DNA of 64,000 bases from Motiliproteus sediminis (GCF_017912535.1 NZ_JAERQK010000002.1:310001-374000); one strand, 5' to 3'; positions 40,758-52,850 are shown, numbered from the stretch's first letter. Numbers and translations are program-made. The notes: generated by a model not told the origin, from the letters alone.

Positions 40758-42314
40758 TCAGTGCCGCAGGTCGCGAGGCCGGATCCCGACCAGCAACAAC
40801 GCAGCCCCATACGCACCCGCTCCGGCAATAACCAACACCGCCAACTGCCAGACCCGCTGTTCCAGCGCCCAGCCAAGCCACTCAGCGGCTGGAGCCACCA
40901 ACCACCAAAGCAACAGCGCCATTACACCATTGGCAAACAGCAGGCGCGCCCAAAACACCCCCCATCCGGGCGACCAGAGCAACACGTCGGCACGGCGCAA
41001 GCCACGCATCAACAACCCCGCATTGAGATACGCGGACAACGCCGTCGCCAGCGCCAAACCAACATGCTTGAGCGGCACAATCAGGACCAGATTCATCACC
41101 ATATTGGCAGCCATCGCCTGGATGCCAATGCGCACCGGAGTTTTCGTATCCTGGCGCGAGAAGAAACCGGGAGCCAGCACCTTGATCAACATAAAAGCCA
41201 GCAAACCCAAACTGTAAGCGCGCAGGCTGGCGGCCGTCTTGACCACATCACCATCAGTGAGCGCGCCGTAATGAAACAAAGTGATAATCAGCGGTTCCGC
41301 CAGCAGCCACAGGGCCAGAGCAGCCGGAGCACCGATCAGCAGCACCATACGCAAACCCCAGTTGAGCATGTCGGAAAACTCCTGCGCGGAGCGGCCTGCA
41401 TGCTTGCGCGACAAGCTGGGCAGTATGACCGTAGCGATGGCAATCCCGAACACCCCCAGCGGCAACTCCACCAAACGGTCAGAGAAGTAGAGCCAGGACA
41501 CGCTCCCCGTCACTAGAAATGACGCCAGCACCGTATCCAGCAGCAGATTAATCTGGCTCACCGACACCCCGAACAGCGCCGGCACCATCAGGGCCATGAT
41601 CCGTTTCACCCCCGGATGACCAAAACCGACACGCGGACGCGGCAGCAAACCCAGCTGCAGCAGAAAAGGCAGCTGCAGCAACAACTGCGCGCCACCAGCG
41701 ATCAATACCCCCCAGGCCAGCGCCATCACCGGCGGATCCATCCAGGGTTGCAACCAGTAGACTGAAGCGATGAGTGACAGATTCAGCAATACCGGAGTAA
41801 AGGCCGGCACCGCAAAGCGGTCGTAACTGTTGAGAATAGAGCCGGCAAAGGCGGTTAACGAAATGAGCAACAGATAGGGAAAGGTGATGCGCAGCATCTC
41901 AACCGTAAGCAGGTACTTGGCTTCTTCGCCGAAATAGAACCCAGGCGCGAACAGCGCCGCTAACACCGGCGCCCCGACTATCGCCAGCGCGGTCAGCAGG
42001 CTGAGCAGCAGTCCTAATGAGCCCGCGACACGATCCAACAGACGGCGAACCTCGGCCACATCCCCCTGGGTACGATATTCCGACAACACCGGGACAAACG
42101 CCTGGGAGAATGCACCCTCGGCGAACAGACGACGAAGAAAGTTGGGGATTTTGAAGGCCACAAAGAAGGCATCGGCACTGGCACCGGCCCCAAAGCCGTG
42201 GGCGATCACGATATCACGCAGCAACCCCAGCACACGGGATAGCATGGTCATGCTACCGACCACCGCACTGGATCTCAGCAGTGACGGAGATTTAACAACC
42301 TTGTCGCCCGACAT
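40758..42314 (-). CDS. murJ: lipid II flippase MurJ
   Basis: A MOP-superfamily flippase that moves undecaprenyl-linked peptidoglycan precursor across the inner membrane. The 518 residues form about 14 membrane helices. MLSRVLGLLRDIVIAHGFGAGASADAFFVAFKIPNFLRRLFAEGAFSQAFVPV-type text at the N-terminus is the MurJ signature, with the central-cavity arginines. It is divergent from rpsT across 149 bases and probably heads the ribF operon. Confidence 0.96.
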   Translation of the reverse strand: MSGDKVVKSPSLLRSSAVVGSMTMLSRVLGLLRDIVIAHGFGAGASADAFFVAFKIPNFLRRLFAEGAFSQAFVPVLSEYRTQGDVAEVRRLLDRVAGSLGLLLSLLTALAIVGAPVLAALFAPGFYFGEEAKYLLTVEMLRITFPYLLLISLTAFAGSILNSYDRFAVPAFTPVLLNLSLIASVYWLQPWMDPPVMALAWGVLIAGGAQLLLQLPFLLQLGLLPRPRVGFGHPGVKRIMALMVPALFGVSVSQINLLLDTVLASFLVTGSVSWLYFSDRLVELPLGVFGIAIATVILPSLSRKHAGRSAQEFSDMLNWGLRMVLLIGAPAALALWLLAEPLIITLFHYGALTDGDVVKTAASLRAYSLGLLAFMLIKVLAPGFFSRQDTKTPVRIGIQAMAANMVMNLVLIVPLKHVGLALATALSAYLNAGLLMRGLRRADVLLWSPGWGVFWARLLFANGVMALLLWWLVAPAAEWLGWALEQRVWQLAVLVIAGAGAYGAALLLVGIRPRDLRH

Positions 42315-42380
42315 AACGCCCTCAACAACCCAATTTGGCGCCTATGATAGCGGCACCCGCAATAAAAAACCCGAAATAAG

Positions 42381-42409
42381 TTGACACCAGCCGGCCAGGT
42401 AGGAATAAT
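42381..42409 (+). promoter_or_regulatory. promoter for rpsT
   Basis: TTGACA (42381-42386) and AATAAT (42404-42409) are 17 bases apart, about 55 bases before the rpsT start. A consensus -35 and near-consensus -10 fit strong expression. Confidence 0.75.
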
Positions 42410-42463
42410 TTCGCCTCTTTGATTTGTACAACCCTTAGCAACGGTATTTTGAGGAGCCAGATT

Positions 42464-42724
42464 GTGGCAAATTCCGCAGGATCGAAAAAACGCGCACGCC
42501 AGGCAGAAAAGCGCCGTCAGCATAACGCTAGTCTGCGCTCCATGGCACGCACCTATCTGAAAAAAGTTAACGCTGCTGTTGAAGCTGGCGACAAGGAAGC
42601 TGCACAGGCAGCGTACGGTGTTGCCGTCTCTGCAATGGACAAGGCAGCCTCCAAGGGCATCTTCCATCAGAACAAGGTATCTCGTCACAAGAGCCGCCTG
42701 AACGCCCAGATCAAAGCCCTGTAA
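42464..42724 (+). CDS. rpsT: 30S ribosomal protein S20
   Basis: An 86-residue, strongly basic, helical protein of the 30S body. The family N-terminus [20 protein letters not shown] is clear. The start is a GTG at 42464 behind GAGGAG; the upstream in-frame ATG at 42419 would add 15 unrelated residues. A non-AUG start recalls E. coli rpsT, whose UUG start takes part in autogenous control. A strong promoter precedes it and a bidirectional terminator follows. Confidence 0.97.
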   Translation: MANSAGSKKRARQAEKRRQHNASLRSMARTYLKKVNAAVEAGDKEAAQAAYGVAVSAMDKAASKGIFHQNKVSRHKSRLNAQIKAL

Positions 42725-42738
42725 GCAGCGCACTGATC

Positions 42739-42771
42739 ATAAAAAAAACCGGCCTCGGGCCGGTTTTTTTT
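42739..42771. terminator. bidirectional terminator between rpsT and proB
   Basis: AACCGGCC and GGCCGGTT form an 8-bp stem around TCG (about 42747-42765), with eight A before and eight T after. It can stop rpsT transcription from the left and proB transcription from the right. Confidence 0.92.
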
Positions 42772-42792
42772 CGCCCGCGTCTTAGCCTGCCC

Positions 42793-45179
<2,387 letters not shown>

Positions 45180-45221
45180 TCAGCCTAGTGCCGATATTTC
45201 ACAACAACAAGCCAACCAAAA

Positions 45222-45256
45222 CAAAAAAAGCCCCGCCACAGGCGGAGCTTTTTTGG
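45222..45256 (-). terminator. terminator of rplU-rpmA
   Basis: AAGCCCCGCC (45229-45238) pairs with GGCGGAGCTT (45241-45251 region) with one mismatch and an ACA loop. On the minus strand a T run follows. It stands between rpmA and obg. Confidence 0.8.
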
Positions 45257-45275
45257 GTACCAGAATCCGCGCGAT

Positions 45276-45533
45276 TTAAGCGGTAACGATGCTTACGTAT
45301 TTGCGGTTGTTCGGACCTTTAACTTCAAACTTCACTTCGCCGTCTGCTTTAGCGAACAGAGTGTGGTCAGTGCCACAACCGACGTTTACACCAGCATGGA
45401 AACGAGTGCCGCGCTGACGCACGATGATACTGCCCGCACTAACTTTTTCACCGCCGAAGCGCTTTACGCCAAGGCGTTTCGATTCCGAGTCGCGGCCGTT
45501 ACGAGTACTACCGCCAGCTTTTTTGTGAGCCAT
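45276..45533 (-). CDS. rpmA: 50S ribosomal protein L27
   Basis: An 85-residue basic protein near the peptidyl-transferase centre. [19 protein letters not shown] is the conserved N-terminal tail reaching the active site. No Firmicute-type cleaved extension is present. It follows rplU by 28 bases in a two-gene operon that ends in a terminator. Confidence 0.98.
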   Translation of the reverse strand: MAHKKAGGSTRNGRDSESKRLGVKRFGGEKVSAGSIIVRQRGTRFHAGVNVGCGTDHTLFAKADGEVKFEVKGPNNRKYVSIVTA

Positions 45534-45561
45534 GGATTATCTCCTTTCGAACCAGCTTAGC

Positions 45562-45873
45562 TTAAGCGCTGATACCGGTGATCTTGATCTCGGTGAACCA
45601 CTGACGGTGGCCCATCTGCTTCATGTGGTGCTTACGACGCTTGAACTTCATGATGCGAACTTTCTTGCCGCGACCATGAGCTACGATCTCCGCACTTACC
45701 TTGGCGCCATCAACAACCGGCGCGCCGATTTTGATCTCTTCGCCATTGGCAACCAGCAACACCTTGTCGAATTCCACGGTGGAACCCGCTTCAGCGGCCA
45801 GCTTCTCAACCTTGAGGGTTTCGCCCTCGCTTACACGGTGCTGCTTACCACCGCTAACGATCACTGCGTACAT
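45562..45873 (-). CDS. rplU: 50S ribosomal protein L21
   Basis: A 103-residue 23S rRNA-binding protein. [25 protein letters not shown] at the start and [17 protein letters not shown] near the end are the family pattern. GGAGAGAG precedes the ATG. It is the first gene of the rplU-rpmA operon, divergent from ispB as in most gammaproteobacteria. Confidence 0.98.
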   Translation of the reverse strand: MYAVIVSGGKQHRVSEGETLKVEKLAAEAGSTVEFDKVLLVANGEEIKIGAPVVDGAKVSAEIVAHGRGKKVRIMKFKRRKHHMKQMGHRQWFTEIKITGISA

Positions 45874-45979
45874 ATCTCTCTCCGAGTTTCAGCCCGCCCG
45901 GCTACTGAAAGTTGCCTACTTCTAATGGAAAAACCATATGGTAGGGAGCGAACAAATTGGACGAACTACAGGGGGGCGA

Positions 45980-46008
45980 ATACTAACCCAAAGCAAAAAC
46001 CACCACAA
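45980..46008 (-). promoter_or_regulatory. possible promoter for rplU-rpmA
   Basis: On the minus strand TTGTGG (46003-46008) and TAGTAT (45980-45985) are 17 bases apart, about 100 bases before the rplU start. Confidence 0.4.
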
Positions 46009-46037
46009 GTGCTATTTGCACTGACCCCAAGCATTCC

Positions 46038-46066
46038 TTGACACCCCCTTGAGCGCCCCTTAGCAT
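46038..46066 (+). promoter_or_regulatory. possible promoter for ispB
   Basis: A consensus TTGACA (46038-46043) is 17 bases before TAGCAT (46061-46066). This -10 overlaps an in-frame ATG at 46065, so that ATG would not be transcribed. Confidence 0.5.
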
Positions 46067-46100
46067 GCCCGAACCGACCGTAGCCAGTCCTTCCTTATAT

Positions 46101-47069
46101 ATGCAGCCACATCAGCTCCATCCCCAGATCGCCGACGATTTTGAGGCGGTAAACCGCTACATCCTTGATCACTTGCACTCGGGCGTACCGCTGGTTGAAA
46201 AAATAGGACATTACATCGTTGAGAGCGGAGGCAAACGGCTACGCCCGCTGATGGTTTTGCTGGCAGCCCGAGCCTGCGGCTATGACGGTGCGCACCATGT
46301 CACCCTGGCCTCGGTGATCGAGTTCATCCACACCGCAACCCTGCTTCATGACGATGTTGTAGACACCTCGGATCTGCGTCGCGGCCGGGCCACAGCCAAT
46401 GCTCGCTGGGGAAATGCACCCAGCGTATTGGTTGGTGACTTTCTCTATTCACGCTCATTCCAGATGATGGTAGAGATGGGTTCGGTACGCGTTATGGAGA
46501 TCATCTCCCACGCCACCAACGTGATCGCAGAGGGTGAAGTTCTGCAGCTACTGAACTGCAAGAACCCGGATGTCAGTGAAGAGAACTACATGAAGGTCAT
46601 TCTCGGCAAAACAGCGATGCTGTTCGAAGCGGCGACCCAGGCCGGCGCCGTGATCGCGAACGCCAGCTCCGCCGAAGAAGAAGCGCTGCAACTCTACGGG
46701 CGCCATCTCGGCATCGCCTTCCAACTGGTGGATGACCTGCTCGACTACCAGAGTTCCGCTGACGAAATGGGCAAGAATGTCGGCGACGATCTGGCAGAAG
46801 GCAAGCCGACCCTGCCGCTGATTCACGCGATGCGCAGCGGCAGCGAAGCCCAACGCAAGATGATCCGCCAGGCCATTCGCAAGGGCGGGCTCGATGATCT
46901 GGAGCCGATTACGCGAGCTGTATTGGAGACCGGCGCCATCGACTACACCCTGACTCGCGCCGAAGAACAAGTTTCGCTTGCACAGCAAGCACTTATGAAT
47001 CTTCCGCCGTCACCCTACCGCGACATTCTGGAACAACTAAGCCAGGCGGCAGTGACACGCAAGCATTAA
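46101..47069 (+). CDS. ispB: octaprenyl diphosphate synthase
   Basis: A trans-prenyltransferase that builds the C40 side chain of ubiquinone and menaquinone. Both Asp-rich motifs are present: LLHDDVVDTSDLRRG and QLVDDLLDYQ; GGKRLRPLMVLLAARA is the substrate-phosphate site. The 322-residue form from ATG 46101 (MQPHQLHPQI) matches the family start. The earlier ATG at 46065 falls inside the -10 box of the only good promoter. Product chain length is inferred from the rplU-rpmA-ispB synteny. Confidence 0.93.
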   Translation: MQPHQLHPQIADDFEAVNRYILDHLHSGVPLVEKIGHYIVESGGKRLRPLMVLLAARACGYDGAHHVTLASVIEFIHTATLLHDDVVDTSDLRRGRATANARWGNAPSVLVGDFLYSRSFQMMVEMGSVRVMEIISHATNVIAEGEVLQLLNCKNPDVSEENYMKVILGKTAMLFEAATQAGAVIANASSAEEEALQLYGRHLGIAFQLVDDLLDYQSSADEMGKNVGDDLAEGKPTLPLIHAMRSGSEAQRKMIRQAIRKGGLDDLEPITRAVLETGAIDYTLTRAEEQVSLAQQALMNLPPSPYRDILEQLSQAAVTRKH

Positions 47070-47159
47070 CTCGAGACGCGTTACGCGGACCGGACTAGGC
47101 TTTGCGCCCCGAACGCCGCTATAATCGCCACTCACCATAAGATCAGGATCTTCGTATCA

Positions 47160-47675
47160 ATGACTAGACCCTCCTCGTTTGAGCGTGACCAACTAATGAA
47201 GTGCGGCCACGGCGAAATGTTCGGCCCGGGCAACGCCCAGCTGCCGGTCGACAACATGCTGATGGTAGATCGCATTCTCTCTATCTCTGAAGATGGCGGC
47301 CGCTACGGCAAGGGCGAAATCATTGCCGAGCTGGATATCAACCCTGATCTGTGGTTCTTCGAGTGCCACTTCCCCGGCGACCCGGTCATGCCCGGCTGCC
47401 TGGGCCTGGACGCCATGTGGCAGATGGTCGGCTTCTTCCTTGGCTGGAAGGGCAACAAAGGTCGCGGGCGCGCACTCGGCTCCGGCGAGGTCAAATTCTT
47501 CGGCCAGGTTCTACCGACCGCCAAGAAGGTCACCTACCACCTGGAACTCAAGCGAGTTATCGAACGCAAGCTGGTTATGGGTATCGCGGATGGCTCCCTG
47601 TCCGTTGACGGCCGTGAAATTTACACTGCCAAAGATCTTCGGGTCGGCCTGTTCACCTCCACCGACGACTTCTGA
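47160..47675 (+). CDS. fabA: 3-hydroxydecanoyl-ACP dehydratase/isomerase FabA
   Basis: FabA dehydrates 3-hydroxydecanoyl-ACP and isomerises trans-2- to cis-3-decenoyl-ACP, the branch point to unsaturated fatty acids. The 171 residues form the single hot-dog domain with catalytic His70 ([14 protein letters not shown]) and Asp84 (LGLDAMWQ), which separates FabA from FabZ. A TATAAT at 47120-47125 lies 34 bases upstream. fabB follows 116 bases later, the standard pair; I see no FabR site that I can defend. Confidence 0.98.
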   Translation: MTRPSSFERDQLMKCGHGEMFGPGNAQLPVDNMLMVDRILSISEDGGRYGKGEIIAELDINPDLWFFECHFPGDPVMPGCLGLDAMWQMVGFFLGWKGNKGRGRALGSGEVKFFGQVLPTAKKVTYHLELKRVIERKLVMGIADGSLSVDGREIYTAKDLRVGLFTSTDDF

Positions 47676-47791
47676 CACACCTGGCAGCGGGCGCTGCCGG
47701 CAAAACTGGTCAAGAGCCCGCTAATATCCGAAAATACCCCCTTTCGGTAAAAAATCCGGCCATACAGCATATACAACAAGAGGCTTGCCCC

Positions 47792-49009
47792 ATGCGACGC
47801 GTAGTAGTCACCGGTATCGGTATCACATCCTGTCTGGGTTGCGACAAGGAAACCGTCACCGACGCTCTGAAACAGGGCCGCTCCGGCATCAGCTTTCAGG
47901 AAGAATACAAAGAGATGGGCTTTCGCAGCCACGTGGCAGGCAAAGTCGACCTCGACCTCGCATCGCTGATTGATCGTAAACTGATGCGCTTCATGGGCGA
48001 TGCCGCCGCCTACGCCTATCTGGCGATGGACGCCGCAATCAAAGACTCCGGCCTGAGCGAAGAGCAGGTATCCAATGTCCGCACAGGCCTGATCGCCGGC
48101 TCTGGCGGCGCCTCCTCATCCAACATCGTCGAAGCGGCCGACATCCTCCGCGAGCGCGGCCTTAAGCGCGTCGGCCCTTACCGCGTCACACGCACCATGG
48201 GCAGCACGGTCTCGGCCTGCCTGGCAACGCCGTTCAAGATCAAAGGGGTCAACTACTCCATTACATCGGCCTGCTCCACCAGCGCACACTGCATCGGCAA
48301 CGCCATGGAGATGATCCAGTTGGGCAAGCAGGACGTGGTATTTGCCGGCGGCAGCGAAGAGCTGCACTGGTCCATGAGCTGCCTGTTTGATGCCATGGGA
48401 GCGCTGTCATCCAAGTACAACGACACGCCGGAGCAAGCCAGCCGCGCCTATGACGCCAATCGCGATGGCTTTGTCATCGCCGGCGGCGGCGGCATGCTGG
48501 TGATTGAAGAGCTGGAACACGCCAAGGCCCGCGGCGCCAAAATCTACGCCGAACTGGTGGGCTACGGCGCCACCTCTGACGGCTACGACATGGTTGCCCC
48601 CTCCGGCGAAGGCGCGCTGCGTTGCATGCAGCAGGCGATGAGCACCGTTGACGGGCCGATCGACTATATCAACGCCCACGGCACCAGCACACCGGTTGGT
48701 GACATGCAGGAGCTCAAAGCGGTCAAGCAGGCGTTCGGTGACAACATCCCCGTGGTGGGCTCGACCAAATCCCTTTCCGGTCACTCGCTGGGCGCCGCCG
48801 GCGTACAGGAAGCGATCTACAGCCTGCTGATGATGGAAGAGGACTTTATTGCCGCTTCCGCCAACGTCGAGCAGCTGGACCCGGAAGCAGAAGGGATGCC
48901 AATCATTACCGAACGCAAGGATAACGCCGGCTTACAGCGGGTGATGTCCAACAGCTTCGGCTTTGGCGGCACCAATGCCTCACTGGTATTCCAGCGCTAT
49001 AACGGTTAA
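47792..49009 (+). CDS. fabB: 3-oxoacyl-ACP synthase I FabB
   Basis: The elongating condensing enzyme that extends cis-3-decenoyl-ACP, so it works directly after FabA. The 405 residues have the thiolase fold with the nucleophile in [12 protein letters not shown] and the two histidines in [11 protein letters not shown] and GHSLGAAG. Pairing with fabA marks it as FabB rather than FabF. A GCGGCC-type terminator follows at 49025-49050. Confidence 0.97.
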   Translation: MRRVVVTGIGITSCLGCDKETVTDALKQGRSGISFQEEYKEMGFRSHVAGKVDLDLASLIDRKLMRFMGDAAAYAYLAMDAAIKDSGLSEEQVSNVRTGLIAGSGGASSSNIVEAADILRERGLKRVGPYRVTRTMGSTVSACLATPFKIKGVNYSITSACSTSAHCIGNAMEMIQLGKQDVVFAGGSEELHWSMSCLFDAMGALSSKYNDTPEQASRAYDANRDGFVIAGGGGMLVIEELEHAKARGAKIYAELVGYGATSDGYDMVAPSGEGALRCMQQAMSTVDGPIDYINAHGTSTPVGDMQELKAVKQAFGDNIPVVGSTKSLSGHSLGAAGVQEAIYSLLMMEEDFIAASANVEQLDPEAEGMPIITERKDNAGLQRVMSNSFGFGGTNASLVFQRYNG

Positions 49010-49024
49010 CCACCGCCATTAAAG

Positions 49025-49050
49025 AAGGCCGCTCAATGCGGCCTTTTTTT
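49025..49050. terminator. terminator between fabB and plsC
   Basis: AAGGCCGC (49025-49032) and GCGGCCTT (49038-49045) form an 8-bp stem with loop TCAAT, followed by seven T on the plus strand. It ends the fabAB operon. Confidence 0.9.
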
Positions 49051-49079
49051 GTGCCCAGCTCACGCGCTTAGCGCGCGGA

Positions 49080-49778
49080 CTAGATCCGCTGCTCAATCCA
49101 GCCCACCGCCTCGCCGTTCACTTCATCGACGCTGCGACCGACAGTCTCGATCAAGGCACCGAACTCAATCCTCACCACCCCGGGACGCTTCACAAACTCG
49201 CCCGACGGCCAGCACGCCGCTGCATTGTGCGCCACCGGCAGCACCGGAACCCCCGCACTGCAAGCCAGCATGGCACCACCTTTGTTGAACTTGCCCTTTT
49301 CTCCAAGCGGTACACGGGTCCCCTGCGGAAAGATCAGCACCGGAATTCCTGCGGCCAGACGCTCCTTGCCCTTTTTGAGGATCTGCTTCATGGCTCCCGC
49401 ACGCTTGCTGCGATCGATGGCAATAGGCTTCAACAAAGCCAACCCCCAGCCAAAAAACGGGATACGCAGCAGTTCTTTTTTCAGCACGGTGCATTGCGGC
49501 CCCACCAGCATCTGCAGGAACAGGGTCTCCATCGCACTTTGGTGATTAGCCATGATGACAAAACTGCCATCGGCAGGCAGATTGTCACGCCCCACCACCT
49601 CAAGCCTCACTCCGCAGCAGACACGTAGCCAGAAGATCGCCCAATGATTGGCGGCAGTAACAAAACGAAACCGGGGCCGGAAAGGCCACCAGCTGGCCAG
49701 CACCACGCTAAGCAACGAGATAACAACCACACCGGTGACAAAAAACAGGTAAAACAGCGCGGAACGAAGCTGCAGCAT
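49080..49778 (-). CDS. plsC: 1-acyl-sn-glycerol-3-phosphate acyltransferase
   Basis: A 232-residue inner-membrane acyltransferase that makes phosphatidic acid from lysophosphatidic acid. An N-terminal membrane helix (~5-30) precedes the LPLAT motifs: NHQSAMETLF (an H-x4-E form of the catalytic motif, common in this group), the FPQGTRVP block, and VPVLPVAHNAA. The gene follows moaD by only 5 bases, so it is probably the distal gene of the moa transcript. Confidence 0.9.
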   Translation of the reverse strand: MLQLRSALFYLFFVTGVVVISLLSVVLASWWPFRPRFRFVTAANHWAIFWLRVCCGVRLEVVGRDNLPADGSFVIMANHQSAMETLFLQMLVGPQCTVLKKELLRIPFFGWGLALLKPIAIDRSKRAGAMKQILKKGKERLAAGIPVLIFPQGTRVPLGEKGKFNKGGAMLACSAGVPVLPVAHNAAACWPSGEFVKRPGVVRIEFGALIETVGRSVDEVNGEAVGWIEQRI

Positions 49779-49783
49779 CCGCT

Positions 49784-50032
49784 TCAGCCTCCCGTAACCG
49801 GGGGAAAGAAGGCTACTTCATCGCCATCTTTGACAGCCTGGTCAGCAGCAACCATCTCCTGATTAACGGCGATCAACAGCGACGACGAGCCCAGCACGGT
49901 ATCCCAGGGCGTCCCGCGAGACTTAAGCACCTGCAGCAGCGCCTCGACTGTCATGCCCGCACTCGCCTCCACTTGCTCCTGCTCGCAATCGAGCTGCTCG
50001 CGAATACTGGCGAAGTAAACCACTTTAATCAT
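49784..50032 (-). CDS. moaD: molybdopterin synthase small subunit MoaD
   Basis: An 82-residue ubiquitin-fold sulfur carrier. The C-terminal PPVTGG ends in the Gly-Gly that is adenylated and converted to thiocarboxylate. It overlaps the moaC end by 8 bases. Its partner, the large subunit MoaE, is not in the window, although moaD and moaE are usually adjacent. Confidence 0.93.
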   Translation of the reverse strand: MIKVVYFASIREQLDCEQEQVEASAGMTVEALLQVLKSRGTPWDTVLGSSSLLIAVNQEMVAADQAVKDGDEVAFFPPVTGG

Positions 50033-50537
50033 TGCTCACCTCATCACTCCGGGATGCCACCTGCCAGTGACCGCTCTTGCCGCCTTTCTTCTCCAGCAAC
50101 CGCACCGCCTGAATCTCCATTCCCCGGTCCACCGCTTTGCACATATCGTACAGTGTGAGTGCAGCCGCAGACGCTGCGGTCAGGGCCTCCATCTCAACAC
50201 CCGTGCGACCGTTCAATTTACAGCTCGCTTCCACACGCACCCGGCTGTGCTCAACCTCTGCCTGCAACTCCACCCGCACTGAACTCAGCATCAGGGGATG
50301 ACAGAGCGGAATAATGTCGGCGCAGCGCTTGGCCGCCTGTATTCCAGCGATACGGGCCACGGCAAACACATCTCCCTTGGGATGCCCGCCATCAACGATC
50401 ATCTGCAGCGTGGCGGGCAGCATCTGCACATACGCCTCTGCCGTTGCTTCGCGCGTGGTCGCCTGCTTGGCAGAGACATCCACCATATGGGCGCGCCCTT
50501 TGGCGTCCAGATGAGTTAGTTCACCCGTATCACTCAT
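50025..50537 (-). CDS. moaC: cyclic pyranopterin monophosphate synthase MoaC
   Basis: MoaC converts 3',8-cyclo-7,8-dihydro-GTP, the MoaA product, to cyclic pyranopterin monophosphate. The 170 residues include [26 protein letters not shown], and the [21 protein letters not shown] helix with catalytic residues. It lies 3 bases after a putative acyltransferase gene and overlaps moaD. Confidence 0.97.
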   Translation of the reverse strand: MSDTGELTHLDAKGRAHMVDVSAKQATTREATAEAYVQMLPATLQMIVDGGHPKGDVFAVARIAGIQAAKRCADIIPLCHPLMLSSVRVELQAEVEHSRVRVEASCKLNGRTGVEMEALTAASAAALTLYDMCKAVDRGMEIQAVRLLEKKGGKSGHWQVASRSDEVSND

Positions 50538-50540
50538 GCA

Positions 50541-51659
50541 TCAAGACTCCATGCCGGTCCGTTGATTGATCACCGGATAGGCGTACATGCGCTCGAACCA
50601 GGTACGCGCGCCCTCATCCAGCTCACTGATTCGCTGCTGATATTGCTGCTGTTTGTCCGCCGACACTCCCGCAGTATCTCCCGCAGCGATCAGGTTGCTA
50701 CTGTGGAGTTTGTAATTGGCGTGAATCTGGCGATCAATCTCGGCCGCCAATGCCTCGGCGGTGTCAAACTCTCCCTGCACCGGTTCGCCGAAGGCCACAT
50801 GCACATCCCCTTTATAACCGGTGATGCCGCGCGCAATGCTATCAATATCTTCGAACTGCGACTTCTCGTAGCTGCCCTCGGCATCCAACGCCCGCAGCTC
50901 ACGCGCCTTGGCCGCGTCACAGGGATCATATTCGTAAGAGATCGCCACCGGAACGATATTCAGCTTCTTGACCGCCTCGGCAAAGGTGGCTCCCTTTTTC
51001 TGGCTCACGTGCAGCATTTTGAGAATCGCGGGGTCGGTCTGGTCGTTGCCATCTTTGGCTCGCCCCTCACGCTGCGCGATCCAGATCGAATGACCGCTGT
51101 GCACAGAGTGGTTGATATAGGACGACAGCTCCATCAATGCCGCCAGCTTCTCGCGCACCCCTTTGGCAGAGCGTTTGACGATAAAGCTTTTGTTGAGCCG
51201 CATCAGATCCGACACGTAGGGCTTGCGCAGCAGATTGTCACCGATGGCAATACGCACCGTTTGCAGACCATGATGGAACAACCCCCAGTTAACGAAGGCC
51301 GGATCCATAGCGATATCGCGGTGATTGGAAATAAACAGGTACGCGCTGTCGGGCTCCAACCGGTCCAAGCCGGAAAAACTCAACTCCCCGGTAGTCCGCT
51401 CGATCATCCGCTGCATGTAACTGGCGATCACCTGTTGCATGGTGTCGATACTATCGACGCCAGACAACTCACGCTTGAGCACACCACGCACCAAGGGACG
51501 CAACAGAAACCCGACCCAACGACTGGAAAGAGGAAAACGGAAGCGGGTCAGGGCATCGATAAATTCGGCATTGCCAAGCAGGCGGACAACAACCGGCCCC
51601 ACTTCATCGTCGTTATAGGGGCGGATATCAGCATAGGGATCCTGCGGGTTTTCGCTCAT
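50541..51659 (-). CDS. membrane-associated glycerolipid acyltransferase-like protein
   Basis: A 372-residue protein with an LPLAT/GPAT-type domain in the middle. ISNHRDIAMDP contains the H-x4-D catalytic motif, and IWIAQREGRAKDG resembles the FPEGTR-type block. The C-terminal third is helical and charged. No signal or strong membrane helix is visible. The acceptor is unknown. It lies between moaA and moaC on the same strand, 3 bases before moaC, so it is co-transcribed with molybdopterin genes for no evident metabolic reason. Confidence 0.82.
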   Translation of the reverse strand: MSENPQDPYADIRPYNDDEVGPVVVRLLGNAEFIDALTRFRFPLSSRWVGFLLRPLVRGVLKRELSGVDSIDTMQQVIASYMQRMIERTTGELSFSGLDRLEPDSAYLFISNHRDIAMDPAFVNWGLFHHGLQTVRIAIGDNLLRKPYVSDLMRLNKSFIVKRSAKGVREKLAALMELSSYINHSVHSGHSIWIAQREGRAKDGNDQTDPAILKMLHVSQKKGATFAEAVKKLNIVPVAISYEYDPCDAAKARELRALDAEGSYEKSQFEDIDSIARGITGYKGDVHVAFGEPVQGEFDTAEALAAEIDRQIHANYKLHSSNLIAAGDTAGVSADKQQQYQQRISELDEGARTWFERMYAYPVINQRTGMES

Positions 51660-51697
51660 GAATTCCTCAACAACGGCTCAGCCTACCAGCGGCAGCC

Positions 51698-51773
51698 GGC
51701 GTGGCAAAAGTGCGTATTTTACCCATATTGACGGCAAAAAAGCAGTGTCCAAAGAGCGCATTTACGCCACGCC
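51698..51773. repeat. imperfect inverted repeat between moaA and the acyltransferase gene
   Basis: GGCGTGGCAAAAGTGCG (51698-51714) pairs imperfectly with CGCATTTACGCCACGCC (51757-51773), about 13 of 17 positions, around a 42-base loop. It could slow or attenuate read-through after moaA. Confidence 0.45.
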
Positions 51774-51784
51774 CACGGGCCGTT

Positions 51785-52795
51785 TTAACCACCGGTCATA
51801 TTCATGAAGCGCAGGATTTGCGGCTCTTCGTCAACATTGAATTCGTGTCGCTCCGGTTTGATCTCCATCGCGTCGATCAGGGCTTGCTTGAGCCGGGTCG
51901 AGTCACCCGGATAGCGGCGCACCACCTCACGCAGATCAACCGAGTGCTCGTTACCCAAACAAAGCAGCAAGCGGCCCTCGACGGTCACGCGAACCCGGTT
52001 GCACTCGTGGCAAAAGTTATGACTGTGTGGCGAGATAAAGCCGATACGGGTAGAACTGTCTGCCATGCGAAAATAGTGAGACGGGCCTGCGGTGCGTTCG
52101 GTTGCCTCAACCAGCGGATAGCGCTCACTGATCATTGCATGGACCTCGTCACTGGAGCAGTAAGTCTCACCACGATGATGATCACTGATCCGCCCGAGTG
52201 GCATCTCTTCGATAAAGCTGATATCGAGTGCGCGTTCGCGGGCGAACTCCACCAGGTCAAGCACTTCGTCCTCATTGCGGCCACGCATGATCACCGCGTT
52301 GAGCTTGATCCGCTCGAACCCCGCTGCTTTGGCCGCGTCGATACCCGCCAACACCTTGTCGAGCTTACCGGTACGGGTTATATGCTCAAACCGTTCAGGC
52401 CGCAGCGAGTCAAGGCTTATATTGATCCGCTTCATGCCCCCACGACGTAAACTGTCGGCATACTTGGGCAGCTGCGAACCGTTGCTGGTCATTACCAGCT
52501 CATCCAGACCCGGCAGCGCCCCCAGCTTGGCAACCAACTCTTCGATACCGCGCCGGACTAGCGGCTCGCCCCCGGTCAGGCGAATCTTGCGAACCCCGAG
52601 CTCCACCAGCGCCGTGGCAACCTGCTCAATCTCTTCAAGACTCAGCACCTCGGCACGCGGCAGAAAGGTCATCTGCTCGCTCATGCAGTAGACACAACGA
52701 AAATCGCAGCGGTCGGTGACCGAGATCCGCACGTAATCAACCGTGCGACCAAAACGGTCAATCAACAAAGAGGGAAAGTGCGGACCCTGGCTCAT
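51785..52795 (-). CDS. moaA: GTP 3',8-cyclase MoaA
   Basis: The radical-SAM enzyme for the first step of molybdenum cofactor synthesis. The N-terminal cluster motif [10 protein letters not shown] (C-x3-C-x2-C) and the second, GTP-side cluster in [18 protein letters not shown] are both present. The C-terminus ends in Gly-Gly as required for activity. The 336 residues are complete. It is the first of the moaA-acyltransferase-moaC-moaD-plsC series, with a long hairpin upstream. Confidence 0.97.
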   Translation of the reverse strand: MSQGPHFPSLLIDRFGRTVDYVRISVTDRCDFRCVYCMSEQMTFLPRAEVLSLEEIEQVATALVELGVRKIRLTGGEPLVRRGIEELVAKLGALPGLDELVMTSNGSQLPKYADSLRRGGMKRINISLDSLRPERFEHITRTGKLDKVLAGIDAAKAAGFERIKLNAVIMRGRNEDEVLDLVEFARERALDISFIEEMPLGRISDHHRGETYCSSDEVHAMISERYPLVEATERTAGPSHYFRMADSSTRIGFISPHSHNFCHECNRVRVTVEGRLLLCLGNEHSVDLREVVRRYPGDSTRLKQALIDAMEIKPERHEFNVDEEPQILRFMNMTGG

Positions 52796-52850
52796 GGTTA
52801 TTGTTCTCCTGCGACCGACGGCGTGATACCAACCCGATAAGTATACCCTA

